A stretch of 64,000 nt of DNA, from the NCBI RefSeq assembly GCF_038502225.1, contig NC_091391.1:6847420-6911419 (forward strand), read 5' to 3'. The stretch's first letter is position 1; the number at the start of each line of letters is the position of its first letter. The translations under genes and the position numbers were made by a program. Shown one piece after another: positions 36,228 through 47,552 of this stretch. This stretch comes from Cherax quadricarinatus (lineage: Eukaryota > Arthropoda > Malacostraca > Decapoda > Parastacidae). The notes under the pieces were generated by a model. It had not been told where the DNA came from. It saw only the letters and a list, made by a program, of their open reading frames with translations, and searched no databases.

Positions 36228-37140
36228 TGTGAGGGAAAAGTTCAATAGATAGGAGTAGCGAGGGAGTATATAGTAACAATAGTTTCATTGCCGGCTGCTT
36301 GTTAAGGTAGGGTCAGTCTAGCTCCCGTTATCCCCCCCCCCCTGAAAGGTGACGTGTGGGGCTCCAATCAAACATTAAATCACTCGACTCACAGCTCCCA
36401 GCACTACTGTAAGTACACGCCTGATCATGTTTTAGTGGACTTACTGGTTGAAAGCTTCACTTTTGACCAATAATTAACTTAGTCCTTTCAGTCTTGATCG
36501 GTTAAATATTTTAATAATCACCACATCTTTTAGGTATTGTACTTATCATGGAGAGTGATTTCTTAAGCAGTGGGTAATCTGTCTCTCTCTACAGCTTGGA
36601 ATGACAGAGTGGGTCACCTGCCAACCAACGAGAAGAATAGAAGGAGACGGACTAACGTCCTGAGACGTCCCATGTTTAATCTACTTACCTGTTATGTATG
36701 CCAACGCAGGCCCTAACCCCTCATCATAGCAGTGGTAATGAACCTGCTTTCCTGTCATCTGGATTAATTATTTACGGTTATAAACTCTGTGAAGAACGAG
36801 CTGGTGGGTTGTCTCCAACACCTGCGACCCCCCCCCCCCCATCATCAGCAACGGCTACGATTTCAACAACACGCAGTGTCACCAACACCTGACACCCCAT
36901 TACCACGATATACCTATATTAGCGTTGAGTTCAAATGTCATTTTTTTCATTTCATTTTTCATTTTTCTTTCAGTTAGGATACCCGTTCATGTTTTATTGT
37001 TTTACATTTTCCGTTTCTAAATAATAAAGTGTTTATCATTGTCTGTTATAATTTCCTTTTCTATTCATTAATTTTCCTGAGGAGGAGCCAGCCTTGGTAA
37101 TACTGACTGAAGTTGTTACAGGGCTGAGTAAGTCTTCACA
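36228..37140 (+). repeat. right LTR
   Basis: TGTGAGGGAAAAG ... AGTAAGTCTTCACA, flanked by CCTGG. The alignable parts differ from the left LTR at only a small number of positions by eye, so the insertion is not very old. Confidence 0.93.
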
Positions 37141-38632
37141 CCTGGTAAAGTGTGTGATAGTTATTATTGAATGAATTAAGAGTAAGACGGAGAATAGGAT
37201 AGCAGATGAACAAGGAGGCTTTAGGAAGGGTAAAGGGTGTGTAGACCAAGTGTTTACAGTGAAACATATAGGTGAACAGTATTTAGATAAGGGTAAAGAG
37301 GTTTTTGTGGCATTTATGGATTTGGAAAAGGCATATGACAGGGTAGATACGGGAGCAGTGTGGCAGATGTTGCAAGTGCATGGAATAGGAGGTAGGTTAT
37401 TGAAAGCAGTGAAAAGTTTTTACAAGGATAGTGAGGCTCAGGTTAGAGTATGAAGGAGAGAGGGAGATTATTTCCCAGTAAAAGTTGGCGTTAAACAAGG
37501 GTGTGTGATGTCACCATGGTTGTTCACTATATTTATAGATGGGGTTGTAAGAGAAGTGAATGCTTGGGTGTTGGCAATTGTGACAACTCCCACAAAGTGG
37601 GAGTTGTCAGTTGCTCTTTGCTGATGACACTGTGCTTTTGGGAGATTCTGAAGAGAAGTTGCAGAGGTTGGTGGATGAGTTTGATGGCATATGTAAAAGG
37701 AGAAAATTGAAAGTGAATATAGGAAAGAGTAGGTGGATGAGGCTAACAAAAAAATTAGGAAATGAAAGATTGGATATCAGGTTGGAGGGAGAGAGTATGG
37801 AGGAGATGAATGTATTTAGATATTTAGGAGTGGATGTGTCAGCAGATGGGTCTATGAAAGATGAGCTGAATCGCAGAATTGATGAGGGGGAAAAAGGCAA
37901 GTGGTACACTGAGGAGTCTATAGAGACAAAGAACTTGTCCTTGAAAGCAAAGAGGGGAATGTATGAGAGTATGGTTATACCAGTGCTCTTATATGGGTGT
38001 GAAGCATGGGTGGTGAATGTTGCAACAAGGAGAAAGGCTGGTGGTAGTGGAGATGTTGTGTCTGAGGGGAGTGTGTGGTGTGAATATAATGCAGAGAATT
38101 CGTAGTTTGGAAATTAGGAGGAGGTGCGAGATTACCAAAACTATTAACCAGAGGGCTGAGGAGGGGTTGTTGAGGTGGTTCGAACATGTGTAGAGGATGG
38201 AACAAAATTAAATGACTTCGAGAATATATAAATCTGTAGTGGAGTGAAGGCGGGGTAGAGGTCAGCCTAGGAAAGATTGGAGGGAGGGGGTGAAGGAGGT
38301 TTTGTGTGCAAGGGGCTTGGACTTCAAGCAAGCATGTGTGAGCTTGTTAGATCAGAGCGAACGGAGACAAATGATTTATAGGACTTGATGTGCTATTGGA
38401 GTGTGAGCAGGGTAATATTTATGAAGAGATTCAGGGAAATTGGCAGGCCGGACTTGAGTCCTGGAGATGGGAAGTACAGTGTCTGCAATCTGAAGGAAGG
38501 GTGTTAATGTTGCAGTTTTATAACTGTAATGTGAGTGCACCTCTGGCAAGACAGTGATGGAGTGAATGATGGTGAAAGTTTTTCTTTTTTGGGCCACCCT
38601 GCCTTGGTGGGAAACGGCCGATGTGTTGATTA
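37141..38632 (+). mobile_element. LINE B copy, part 2 (after LTR insertion)
   Basis: Continues the LINE of 30810-30964. RT codons FMDLEKAYDRV (37313-37345), decayed 'GVMSPWLFTIFIDGVV', LLFADDTVLLGD (37612-37650), the C-terminal domain with several frame breaks, 3' UTR and tail 'gggccaccctgccttggtgg' ending in A-rich sequence. A short duplication in the ADD region ('caactcccacaaagtgggagttg') breaks the frame. Confidence 0.9.
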
Positions 38633-38647
38633 AAAAAAATAATAATC

Positions 38648-39455
38648 ACTCTCCCACAGCTCATCAGGTCCTAAAACCCATTCGTCTCCACTCCAATCTA
38701 ACACATTCACACATGCCTGCTTAATGTCCATACTCCTTGCACACAAAACCTCTTTTACCCCCTCCAGCCTTTCCAAGGATGACCTCTACCTTTCCTTCCC
38801 TCCACTACAGATTTATATTCCATTTTGCTTTGTCCGCTCTAAATGACCAAACCACCTCAATAACCCATCTTCACCCCTCTGAATAATACTTTTAGTAACT
38901 CCACATCTCTTCCTAATTTCCACATAACGAATTCTCTGTATAATATTTACGCCATACATTGCCCTTAGACAGGACATCTCCACTGCCTCCAGCCTCCTCC
39001 TTGCTGTAGCATTTGCAGCCCAAGCTTCACACCCATATAAGAGTGTTGGTACTACTATACTCTAATACATTCCCTTCTTTTCCTCCATGGTTAATGTTCT
39101 TTGTCTCTTATATATACCTCAGTGCACCACACACCTTTTTTCCTTTAGTTCTGTGGTTTACCTTGTCCTTCATAAACCCATCTGCTGACAAATCTACTCC
39201 CAAATATCTGAATACATTGACTTCTTCCATACGCCCTCCCTCCAATCTGCTACCCAATTTTTCTTGACCTAACTTGTGTGATACCCTCATCATCTCACTC
39301 TTGTCTATGTTCACTTTCGACATTCTTTCTTTACACATCCTCCCAAAATTGTCTGCTAACCTTCGCAACTTCTCTTCAGAATTTCCCAAAAGCACAGTAT
39401 CATCAGTAAAAAAGGCACTGCGTCAACTCCCATTTTGTATGACTCCCCATAATTT
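38648..39455 (-). mobile_element. LINE A/B-type fragment
   Basis: The reverse complement starts at the ORF C-terminus ('ctcatcaggtcctaaaaccc') without a tail. It runs back through CLRAMYGVNI and the FRYLGVDLSADGFMKDKVNH segment (39108-39395, 95 codons open) to the ADD region at about 39410. Both ends truncated. Confidence 0.85.
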
Positions 39456-39515
39456 ATTTATTTACATATTTGGCTTGCAATATTTTCAACTTGCAATGGG
39501 TTCATAAGAACGTAA

Positions 39516-39873
<358 letters not shown>

Positions 39874-39879
39874 ATGATT

Positions 39880-40232
39880 TTTTTTGTCATCACACTTGTA
39901 ATACAGTAAATCCCTGATTTATTTATTTATTAATTTGAACATGATACAGTGAAGTACAAAGGAATACAGTTATTACAGTGCAACATGCCAAAGCCCCTTG
40001 TATGCAGAGCATTATGGGCAGGCTTAAAATTAACTTAAGATTAACTAAGCAATGATATATTCAGTGGTACAAACATTATTGTAAACAAATAACAATTTAG
40101 CACAAATGAGTATTACAAAGACAGGTCATATGGTCATTATTAATAAGACTTTGGAAATACAAAACTAAATATGCTGGGTCAGTTGATTTGGAAACAAAAT
40201 CTGCTGACTACAGAATTGTCTGTCATTATTAG
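39880..40232. other. CARM1 intron, unassigned
   Basis: About 350 bp between exon D and a mini-MITE. It partly resembles 9060-9260 ('gcagagcattatgggcaggc', 'aactaagcaatgatat'), suggesting a dispersed repeat I cannot name. Confidence 0.4.
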
Positions 40233-40397
40233 CCCTTAAACTGTCCAAACGTAGCTCTGTGTTCGTGTGCGTAGCGCTCCGAACGTAGATCTACTTTTTT
40301 TTTTTTTTTTGCATTTGAAAGCATGTAAAAAATATGTTGATCTGTGTGCAGAGCGCTACACACGTGAATGTAGATCTATGTTTGGACAGTTTAAGGG
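40233..40397. mobile_element. 165-bp TTAA-type mini-MITE
   Basis: Ends CCCTTAAACTGTCCAAACG / TTTGGACAGTTTAAGGG; target site TTAG on the left (decayed) and TTAA 40398-40401 on the right. Inside are two 'gtagatcta(c/t)' boxes and 'tgcgtagcgctccgaacg'. Relative of 29558-29769. Confidence 0.82.
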
Positions 40398-40672
40398 TTA
40401 AAATCAAGGCTAAACAATCTTGTCTATTCTTCACAGTTATATGCCGTCTGCTCCATTCTATTAGCCTATTAAAGTAGGAGATTCCTGTATACTGAGCTTC
40501 ATAAATCTTCATCTGTTACACATAACATTCAGTAGAATTTTTGTAAATGGGTTTCAATATTGTCACTAAAAATATTTTTTCACATATGACAAAAATTATA
40601 GTTACTGCGCACATCAAAGAAATTATAGTTACTGAACAGATCTTATTCACACATTAAAAATCTACTTTACAG

Positions 40673-40941
40673 ATGTTAGTGAGAGCAAACAATCTTCAGG
40701 AAACCATCAAAGTGATAGCTGGCAAGATAGAAGAAATCGACTTGCCAGATATGGTTGATATGATTATATCCGAGCCAATGGGTTACATGTTGTACAACGA
40801 GCGTATGCTGGAAACGTATCTACACGCCAAGAAGTGGCTTAAACCATCTGGCCGCATGTTCCCTTCCCGGGGGGACCTTCATGTGGCTCCCTTCAATGAT
40901 GAATCCCTTTATTATGAGCAGCTCAACAAGGCAAATTTCTG
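40673..40941 (+). CDS. CARM1: CARM1 exon E (double-E loop)
   Basis: 269 nt, starts in phase 0 after 'ctactttacag' and ends two bases into a Trp codon before GTAAAA. It reads [20 protein letters not shown], then the double-E loop [20 protein letters not shown], whose two Glu (E258/E267 in mammalian numbering) bind the substrate arginine. [20 protein letters not shown] and the start of the beta barrel follow. All key residues intact. The next exon supplies the G of TGG. Confidence 0.96.
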
Positions 40942-40965
40942 GTAAAAATTCACTTAATGTATTTT

Positions 40966-41088
40966 TTTTTTTATGAACTGGTTGTATCCCACCAAGGCAG
41001 GATGACCTAAAAAGAAAAACAAAAGTTTCTCTTTTTAAATTTAGTAATGTATACAAGAGAAGGGGTTACTAGTCCTTCACTCCTGTCT
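40966..41088 (-). mobile_element. truncated ORF-less LINE derivative
   Basis: Reversed tail 'gttgtatcccaccaaggcag' plus 'tctctttttaaatttagtaa' and 'aggggttactagtccttcac'; about 120 bp, 25 bp downstream of exon E. Confidence 0.78.
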
Positions 41089-41109
41089 GTTGTGTGTATG
41101 CTTCATTAA

Positions 41110-41232
41110 CCCTTTCACTGTCGAGACCTGTGATCTTAAACTCGCTCTCAATGTCGAAAAATATTCGGAAAAAAATTTCTCACCAAAATCTTCATAATAT
41201 TTTTCTGAATGTTTTAAAAGAAAAAAAAAAAT
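41110..41232 (+). mobile_element. truncated piggyBac-type MITE left end
   Basis: TTAA (41106-41109), then CCCTTTCACTGTCGAGACC and the A-rich subterminal stretch; cut off where LINE B begins. Confidence 0.7.
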
Positions 41233-41236
41233 TGCT

Positions 41237-43773
41237 ATGTTAAGTGAATGTATAAGAACCTTTGAACCAAGTGAGAGAGTAATTGTGGTAGGGGACCTGA
41301 ATGCTAAAGTAGGAGAAACTTTTAGAGAGGGTGTGGTAGGTAAGTTTGGGGTGCCAGGTGTAAATGATAATGGGAGCCCTTTGATTGAACTTTGTATAGA
41401 AAGGGGTTTAGTTATAGGTAATACATACTTTAAGAAAAAGAGGATAAATAAGTATACAAGATATGATGTAGGGCGAAATGACAGTAGTTTGTTGGATTAT
41501 GTATTGGTAGATAAAAGACTGTTGAGTAGACTTCAGGATGTACATGTTTATACAGGGGCCACAGATATATCAGATCACTTTCTAGTTGTAGCTACACTGA
41601 GAGTAAATGGTAGATGGGATACAAGGAGAATAGAAGCAACAGGGAAGAGAGAGGTGAAGGTTTATAAACTAAAAGAGGAGGCAGTTAGGGTAAGATATAA
41701 GCAGCTATTGGAGGATAGATGGGCTAATGAGAGCATAGGCAATGGGATCGAAGAGGTATGGGGTAGGTTTAAAAATGTAGTGTTAGAGTGTTCAGCAGAA
41801 GTTTGTGGTTACAGGAAAGTGGGTGCGGGAGGGAAGAGGAGCGATTGGTGGAATGATGTAAAGAGAGTAGTAAGGGAGAAAAAGTTAGCATATGAGAAGT
41901 TTTTACAAAGTAGAAGTGATGCAAGGAGGGAAGAGTATATGGAGAAAAAGAGAGAGGTTAAGAGAGTGGTGAAGCAATGTAACAAGAGAGCAAATGAGAG
42001 AGTGGGTGAGATGTTATCAACAAACTTTGTTGAAAATAAGAAAAAGTTTTGGAATGAGATTAACAAGTCAAGGAAGCCTAGAGAACAAATGGATTTGTCA
42101 GTTAAAAATAAGAGAGGAGAGTTATTAAATGGAGAGTTAGAGGTATTGGGAAGATGGAGGGAATATTTTGAGGAATTGTTAAATGTTGATGAAGATAGGG
42201 AAGCTGTGATTTCATGTATAGGGCAAGGAGGAAAAACATCTTGTAGGAGTGAGGAAGAGCCAGTCGTGAGTGTGGGGGAAGTTCGTGAGGCAGTAGGTAA
42301 AATGAAAGGGGGTAAGGCAGCCGGGATTGATGGGATAAAGATAGAAATGTTAAAAGCAGGTGGGGATATAGTTTCGGAGTGGTTGGTGCAATTATTTAAT
42401 AAATGTATGGAAGAGGGTAAGGTACCTAGGGATTGGCAGAGAGCATGCATAGTTCCTTTGTATAAAGGCAATGGGGACAAAAGAGAGAGTGCAAAAATTA
42501 TAGGGGGATAAGTCTGTTGAGTATACCTGGTAAAGTGTATGGTAGAGTTATTATTGAAAGAATTAAGAGTAAGACTGAGAATAGGATAGCAGATGAACAA
42601 GGAAGCTTTAGGAAAGATAGGGGGTGTGTGGACCAGGTGTTTACAGTGAAACATAAAAGTGAACAGTATTTAGATAAGGCTAAAGATGTCTTTGTGGCAT
42701 TTATGGATTTGGAAAAGGCATTGGATAGGGGGGCAATGTGGCAGATGTTGCAGGTGTATGGTGTAGGAGGTAGGTTACTGAAAGCAGTGAAGAGTTTTTA
42801 CGAGGATAGTGAGGCTCAAGTTAGAGTATGTAGGAAAGAGGGAAATTATTTCCCAGTAAAAGTAGGCCTTTGACAAGGATGTGTGATGTCACCGTGGTTG
42901 TTTAATATATTTATAGATGGGGTTGTAAGAGAAGTAAATGCAAGGGTCTTGGCAAGAGGCGTGGAGTTAAAAGATAAAGAATCACGCATGAAGTGGGAGT
43001 TGTCACAGTTGCTCTTTGCTGATGACACTGTGCTCTTGGGAGATTCTGAAGAGAAGTTGCAGAGGTTGGTGGATGAATTTGGTAGGGTATGCAAAAGAAG
43101 GAAATTAAAAGTGAATACAGGAAAGAGTAAGGTTATGAGGATAACAAAAAGATTAGGTGATGAAAGATTGGAGAGAGAGAGTATGGAGGAGGTGAATGTA
43201 TTCAGATATTTGGAAGTGGACATGTCAGCGGATGGGTCTATGAAAGATGAGGTGAATCATAGAATTGATGAGGGGAAAAGAGTGAGTGGTGCACTTAGGA
43301 GTCTGTGGAGACAAAGAACTTTGTCCTTGGAGGCAAAGAGGGGAATGTATGAGAGTATAGTTTTACCAACACTCTTGTATGGGTGTGAAGCATGGGTGAT
43401 GAATATTGCAGTGTAGAGAAGGCTGGAGGCAGTGGAGATGTCATGTCTGAGGGCAATGTGTGGTGTGAATATAATGCAGAGAATTCGTAGTTTGGAAGTT
43501 AGGAGGAGGTGCGGGATTACCAAAACTGTTGTCCAGAGGGCTGAGGAAGGGTTGTTGAGGTGGTTCAGACATGTAGAGAGAATGGAGCGAAACAGAATGA
43601 CTTCGAGAGTGTATCAGTCTGTAGTGGAAGGAAGGCGGGGTAGGGGTCGGCCTAGGAAAGGTTGGAGGGAGGGGGTAAAGGAGGTTTTGTGTGCAAGGGG
43701 CTTGGACTTCCAGCAGGCATGCGTGAGCGTGTTTGATAGGAGTGAAGGGAGACAAATGGTTTTTAATACTTGA
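41237..43773 (+). pseudogene. LINE B endonuclease-RT, four lesions
   Basis: Open pieces 41237-42511, 42517-42873, 42883-43416 and 43432-43773. The first covers the endonuclease from VVGDLNAKVG through SLLDYVLVDKRL and SDHFLVV to the start of RT (KGGKAAGIDGI, PRDWQRACIVPLYKG). A two-base insertion near 42485 shifts frame, a TGA at about 42871 interrupts GLRQG, and a TAG at 43414 interrupts the C-terminal domain. The RT motif FMDLEKA lost the Tyr-Asp (reads LDRGAMW, a small deletion). LLFADDTVL is present. Confidence 0.9.
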
Positions 43774-43977
43774 CGTGCTGTTGGAGTGTGAGCAAAGTAA
43801 CACTTATGAAGGGGTTCAGGGAAACCGGCAGGCCGGACTTAAGTCCTGGATATGGGAAGTACAGTGTCTGCACTCTGAAGGAGGGGTGTTAATGTTGCAG
43901 TTTAAAAACTGTAGTGTAAAGCACCCTTCTGGCAAGACAGTGATGGAGTGAATGATGGTGAAAGTTTTTCTTTTTCG

Positions 43978-44946
43978 GGCCACCCTGTCTTGGTGGGCCA
44001 CCCTGCCTTGGTGGGCCACCCTGCCTTGGTGGGCCACCCTGCCTTGGTGGACCACCCTGCCTTGGACCACCCTGCCTTGTTGGGCCACCCTGCCTTGGTG
44101 GACCACCCTGCCTTGGTGGACCACTCTGCATTGGTGGACCACCCTGCCTTGGTGGGCCACCCTGCCTTGGTGGGCCACCCTGCCTTGGTGGGCCACCCTG
44201 CCTTGGTGGGCCACCCTGCCTTGGTGGACCACCCTGCCTTGGTGGGCCACCCTGCCTTGGTGGACCACCCTGCCTTGGTGGGCCACCCTGCCTTGGTGGA
44301 CCACCCTGCCTTGGTGGGCCACCCTGCCTTGGTGGACCACCCTGCCTTGGTGGACCACCCTGCCTTGGTGGACCACCCTGCCTTGGTGGGCCACCCTGCA
44401 TTGGTGGGCCACCCTGCATTGGTGGGCCACCCTGCCTTGGTGGGCCACCCTGCCTTGGTGGACCACCCTGCCTTGGTGGGCCACCCTGCCTTGGTGGACC
44501 ACCCTGCCTTGGTGGACCACCCTGCCTTGGTGGACCACCCTGCCTTGGTGGACCACCCTGCCTTGGTGGGCCACCCTGCCTTGGTGGGCCACCCTGCCTT
44601 GGTGGACCACCCTGCCTTGGTGGGCCACCCTTCCTTGGTGGACTATCCTGCCTTGGTGGACCACCCTGCCTTGGTGGACCACCCTGCCTTGGTGGACCAC
44701 CCTGCCTTGGTGGACCACCCTGCCTTGGTGGACCACCCTGCCTTGGTGGGCCACCCTGCCTTGTTGGACCACCCTGCCTTGTTGGGCCACCCTGCCTTGG
44801 TGGGCCACCCTGCCTTGTTGGGCCACCCTGCCTTGGTGGGCCACCCTGCCTTGGTGGACCACAAGGCCTTGGTGGGCCACCCTGCCTTGGTGGACTACCC
44901 TGCCTTGGTGGACCACCCTGCCTTGGTGGACCACCCTGCCGTGGTG
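43978..44946 (+). repeat. 18-bp minisatellite in LINE B tail (~54 units)
   Basis: Tandem CCACCCTGCCTTGGTGGG/A units starting right after 'ctttttcgggccaccctg' and ending into 'gtgggaatcggccagtgtg', i.e. exactly inside the LINE tail. Two main unit types (joined by GGGCC or GGACC) are interspersed; one unit at 44062 is short by three bases. The 340-380 codon open frames in several frames are by-products. Confidence 0.96.
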
Positions 44947-44989
44947 GGAATCGGCCAGTGTGATAATAAAAAAAAAATAAATTAACAGT

Positions 44990-46740
44990 AGAATTGATGA
45001 GGGAAAAAAGGTGAGTGATGCGTTGACGTATATGTGGAATCAAAAAACGTTATCTATGGAGGCAAAGAAGGGAATGTATGAAAGTATAGTAGTACCAACA
45101 CTCTTATATGGATGTGAAGCTTGGGTGGTAAATGCAGCAGCGAGGAGACTGTTGGAGGCAGTGGAGATGTGCTGTTTAACCTTTTGACTGTTTCAGGCCC
45201 CTCTCTGAAACTGTCATTCTATGTCGATAAATTTTTGAAAAAAAAAAAATTCTTTTGAAATGATGGAGAATCTTTTCCTGATGGTAATGACACCAAAAGT
45301 TCGAAATTTGGTTGAAAATTCATGGAATCACGCTCCCGCGAAGTTAGCGGTCTCGGCGACATATGCGTATCGGCGATTTCGCCGACTTTGTGCCCTATTT
45401 TCATCCAATTCCATTGTTCCAGTTGACCAAACTCATAGCTATTTCTTTAGAACTTCATTTTATCTATCAGCTGAGTACAAGAAACCTCCCATTTACCAAT
45501 TTGGACTACCCAGTATTGTGGTCAGAAATTGGCAATTTGGCCAATTTCACGCAAACTAAAAAAGATGCCAATTTCAAAATAGGGTCCAGAATAAACAAGG
45601 TAGACATTCTTGGCACTAAAATAACATATCCTCTGTTCATTAGTTACATCTCTAGGCCCCTCTTATATTATTATTGCTTTCTATTTTGATTTTTTATTCA
45701 TACAAAAAAATACAAAATTTACTGTTATGCAGACTACTGCATTATTGTAAAAATGGTATAACTAATATCAGTGCACTAGTGAAAGAATATTAGACTCCCC
45801 AGTTGACATGTATTGGACGAGTGGTGTGATTTGTTTACTCCTGAACATTGGTAAAAATCTAACATTTCCACTACTTTGAGCTCAGTTTCAAAGTTGTTTT
45901 CATCATCAAAGTAATCAAAATCATCTCTGTTTCTGTAATATGTTTTCCATTTTATCACCTAAGACCATGAAAATGCAAATGCATCGATAAATACTATACG
46001 AAAATACACCTCAAAGTCGGCGTTTTAATCTAAAAAAACGATCCGAGTTATTTTTTTCTCATTACGCACTGTGTCCTGCAGGATTTTTTTTATGTGGTGC
46101 ACACTGACCACACAGACCCATTCTCTCACATGTGGGCCTACCAGCTTTCTTCCGCTTGATTTGAAGCTGCTAGAATTATTGAGTATATATACGTCTGAAA
46201 CACTGGCTCGTAAGACGTATATATACGACCAAAATAGTCAAAGGGTTAAGGGCAATGTGTGGTGTAAATATTATGCAGATAATTCGGAGTGTGGAAATTA
46301 GGAAAAGGTGTGGAGTTAATAAAAGTATTAGTCAGAGGGCAGAAGAGGGGTTGTTGAGGTGGTTTGGTCATTTAGAGAGAATGGATCAAAGTAGAATGAC
46401 ATGGAAAGCATATAAATCTATAGGGGAAGGAAGGCGGGGTAGGGGTCGTCCTCGAAAGGGTTGGAGAGAGGGGGGTAAAGGAGGTTTTGTGGGCGAGGGG
46501 CTTGGACTTCCAGCAAGCGTGCGTGAGCGTGTTAGATAGGAGTGAATGGAGACGAATGGTACTTGGGACCTGACGATCTGTTGGAGTGTGAGCAGGGTAA
46601 TATTTAGTGAAGGGATTCCGGGAAACCGGTTATTTTCATATAGTCGGACTCGAGTCCTGGAAATGGGAAGTACAATGCCTGCACTTTAAAGGAGGGGTTC
46701 GGGATATTGGCAGTTTGGAGGGATATGTTGTGTATCTTTA
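44990..46740 (+). mobile_element. LINE A copy interrupted by a MITE
   Basis: Starts 5'-truncated at 'agaattgatgagggaaaaaa', codes the C-terminal ORF region to 'gctgtttaa', resumes after the MITE at 46250 ('gggcaatgtgtggtgtaaat'), and runs through RAEEGLLRWFGHLERM and the 3' UTR. One extra G at about 46470 shifts the end of the frame. Confidence 0.9.
45180..46245 (+). mobile_element. TTAA-flanked piggyBac-type MITE (copy 5)
   Basis: 1066 bp between TTAA 45176-45179 and 46246-46249. Left end CCTTTTGACTGTTTCAGG, right end ATAGTCAAAGGG (less perfect). Two TATATATACG segments near the right. Inserted within LINE A coding sequence. Confidence 0.9.
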
Positions 46741-46745
46741 TATGT

Positions 46746-46866
46746 TTGTAGATGAATGGTTCAGAGAACCGACATGTTGATAAATTAGACACATGTGCAA
46801 CTCTTGGGTATCTTTATTGATACTTTATTGATAAAGATACCCAAGAGTTGCACATGTGTCTAATTT
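46746..46866. mobile_element. 121-bp insertion with 39-bp perfect hairpin
   Basis: Flanked by the 12-bp duplication ATCTTTATATGT (46734-46745; 46867-46878) inside a LINE A 3' UTR. It contains perfect 39-bp inverted arms (46779-46817 and 46831-46869) around 13 nt. The arm's 'ataaagatacccaagagttg' resembles the 'ataaagatacccagatgttg' end at 16900-16924, which suggests a Penelope-terminus origin. Confidence 0.85.
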
Positions 46867-47055
46867 ATCTTTATATGTATATGCTTCTTAACTGTTGTAT
46901 TCTGAGCACCTCTGCAAAAACAGTGATAATGTGTGAGTGTGGTGAAAGTGTTGAATGATGATGAAAGTATTTTCTTTTTGGGGATTTTCTTTCTTTTTTG
47001 GGTCACCCTGCCTCGGTGGGAGACGGCTGACTTGTTGAAAAAAAAAAAATGAATT
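46867..47055 (+). mobile_element. LINE A 3' UTR and tail, continuation
   Basis: Continues the copy of 44990-46740: 'tatgcttcttaactgttgta', 'gaatgatgatgaaagtattt', hairpin tail 'gggtcaccctgcctcggtgg', then an A-run. Confidence 0.9.
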
Positions 47056-47207
47056 TACGTAACTTCCAGGTGTTTGTAACATGAGATTTTGCTGTATTAC
47101 ATTGCTTAAATATAAATGATTGAACTCTGTGAGACACTTCACATAGCCAAGTATATAAGCTCATGTGAAAGCTATAATAATGTTGGTTGAATTACCGACA
47201 GCTTGTT

Positions 47208-47340
47208 AGGTAAAAGGACACAAGTGCAGCTAATGTGGAATTATATTGTGACAGTGTTTTGGTCTCCATGTTTGACAAAACTCCTGGAGAGCAAAACATT
47301 GCCACAATAAATATCACAGTTGCACTTGTGTCCTTTTACC
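47208..47340. repeat. Penelope-terminus-like inverted repeat
   Basis: Left arm 'ggacacaagtgcagctaatg' and 'gtgacagtgttttggtctcc'; right arm 'tggagagcaaaacattgcca', 'caataaatatcacagttgca', 'cttgtgtcc'. Arms of about 60 bp; the right arm shows hairpin CTCCTGGAGAG before CAAAAC (decayed GCGAAAC). Confidence 0.72.
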
Positions 47341-47552
47341 TTACAAATTAAAGCTCCCCTGTGAGACAACGCATGAAAGGTTAAGGAAAACCTTCCTTTG
47401 ACAATCTAATAAATGCTTTTAAAACTTTTTTCATTGTCTGATATTGCTAAAAATCCTTAGGATTGTATATTACTATTCCTGTGTTTCAGTGTTATATTTT
47501 GAGAATGAAAATTGCTGTTATTGTTATTTAACAAGTATTATTTTCCACCCAG

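Larger units (their letters stand above)
30965..37140 (+). mobile_element. Ty3/gypsy-type LTR retrotransposon, internally deleted
   Basis: TG...CA LTRs of 1028 bp (30965-31992) and 913 bp (36228-37140) bracket about 4.2 kb. A 5-bp duplication CCTGG flanks the insertion (30960-30964; 37141-37145) inside LINE B. A primer-binding-like 'tggcgaccttgccagg' follows the left LTR and a purine tract 'ggtatgggggag' precedes the right one. The coding part has a coiled-coil gag start, capsid-like region, zinc knuckle, protease and integrase zinc-binding segment, then a MITE, then RNase H. No reverse transcriptase core or integrase catalytic core is visible. All frames are broken. Confidence 0.93.
41233..44985 (+). 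mobile_element. LINE B copy with expanded minisatellite tail
   Basis: Nearly complete B-type LINE lacking only the leader and the first part of the endonuclease. The 3' UTR is followed by the tail hairpin, which has expanded to about 970 bp before the normal end 'ggtgggaatcggccagtgtg' and A-run. Confidence 0.93.

Noticed and set aside
41809..42654. 281-codon minus-strand open frame
   Set aside because: Antisense shadow of the LINE B ORF; the Ser/Pro/Leu-rich composition is what the reverse of an Arg/Lys/Glu/Gly-rich purine-biased strand gives.
43816..45043. 340-384 codon open frames made of repeating GGPPRQ, VGHPAL or TLPWWA
   Set aside because: They are by-products of an 18-bp minisatellite (multiple of three) in a LINE tail; open in several frames on both strands with no start context or unique sequence.
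46779..46869. Hairpin as a transcription terminator or microRNA precursor
   Set aside because: Arms are perfectly complementary over 39 bp, and the unit sits in a target-site duplication inside a LINE; recent mobile DNA explains it better than a miRNA, which normally has mismatches.
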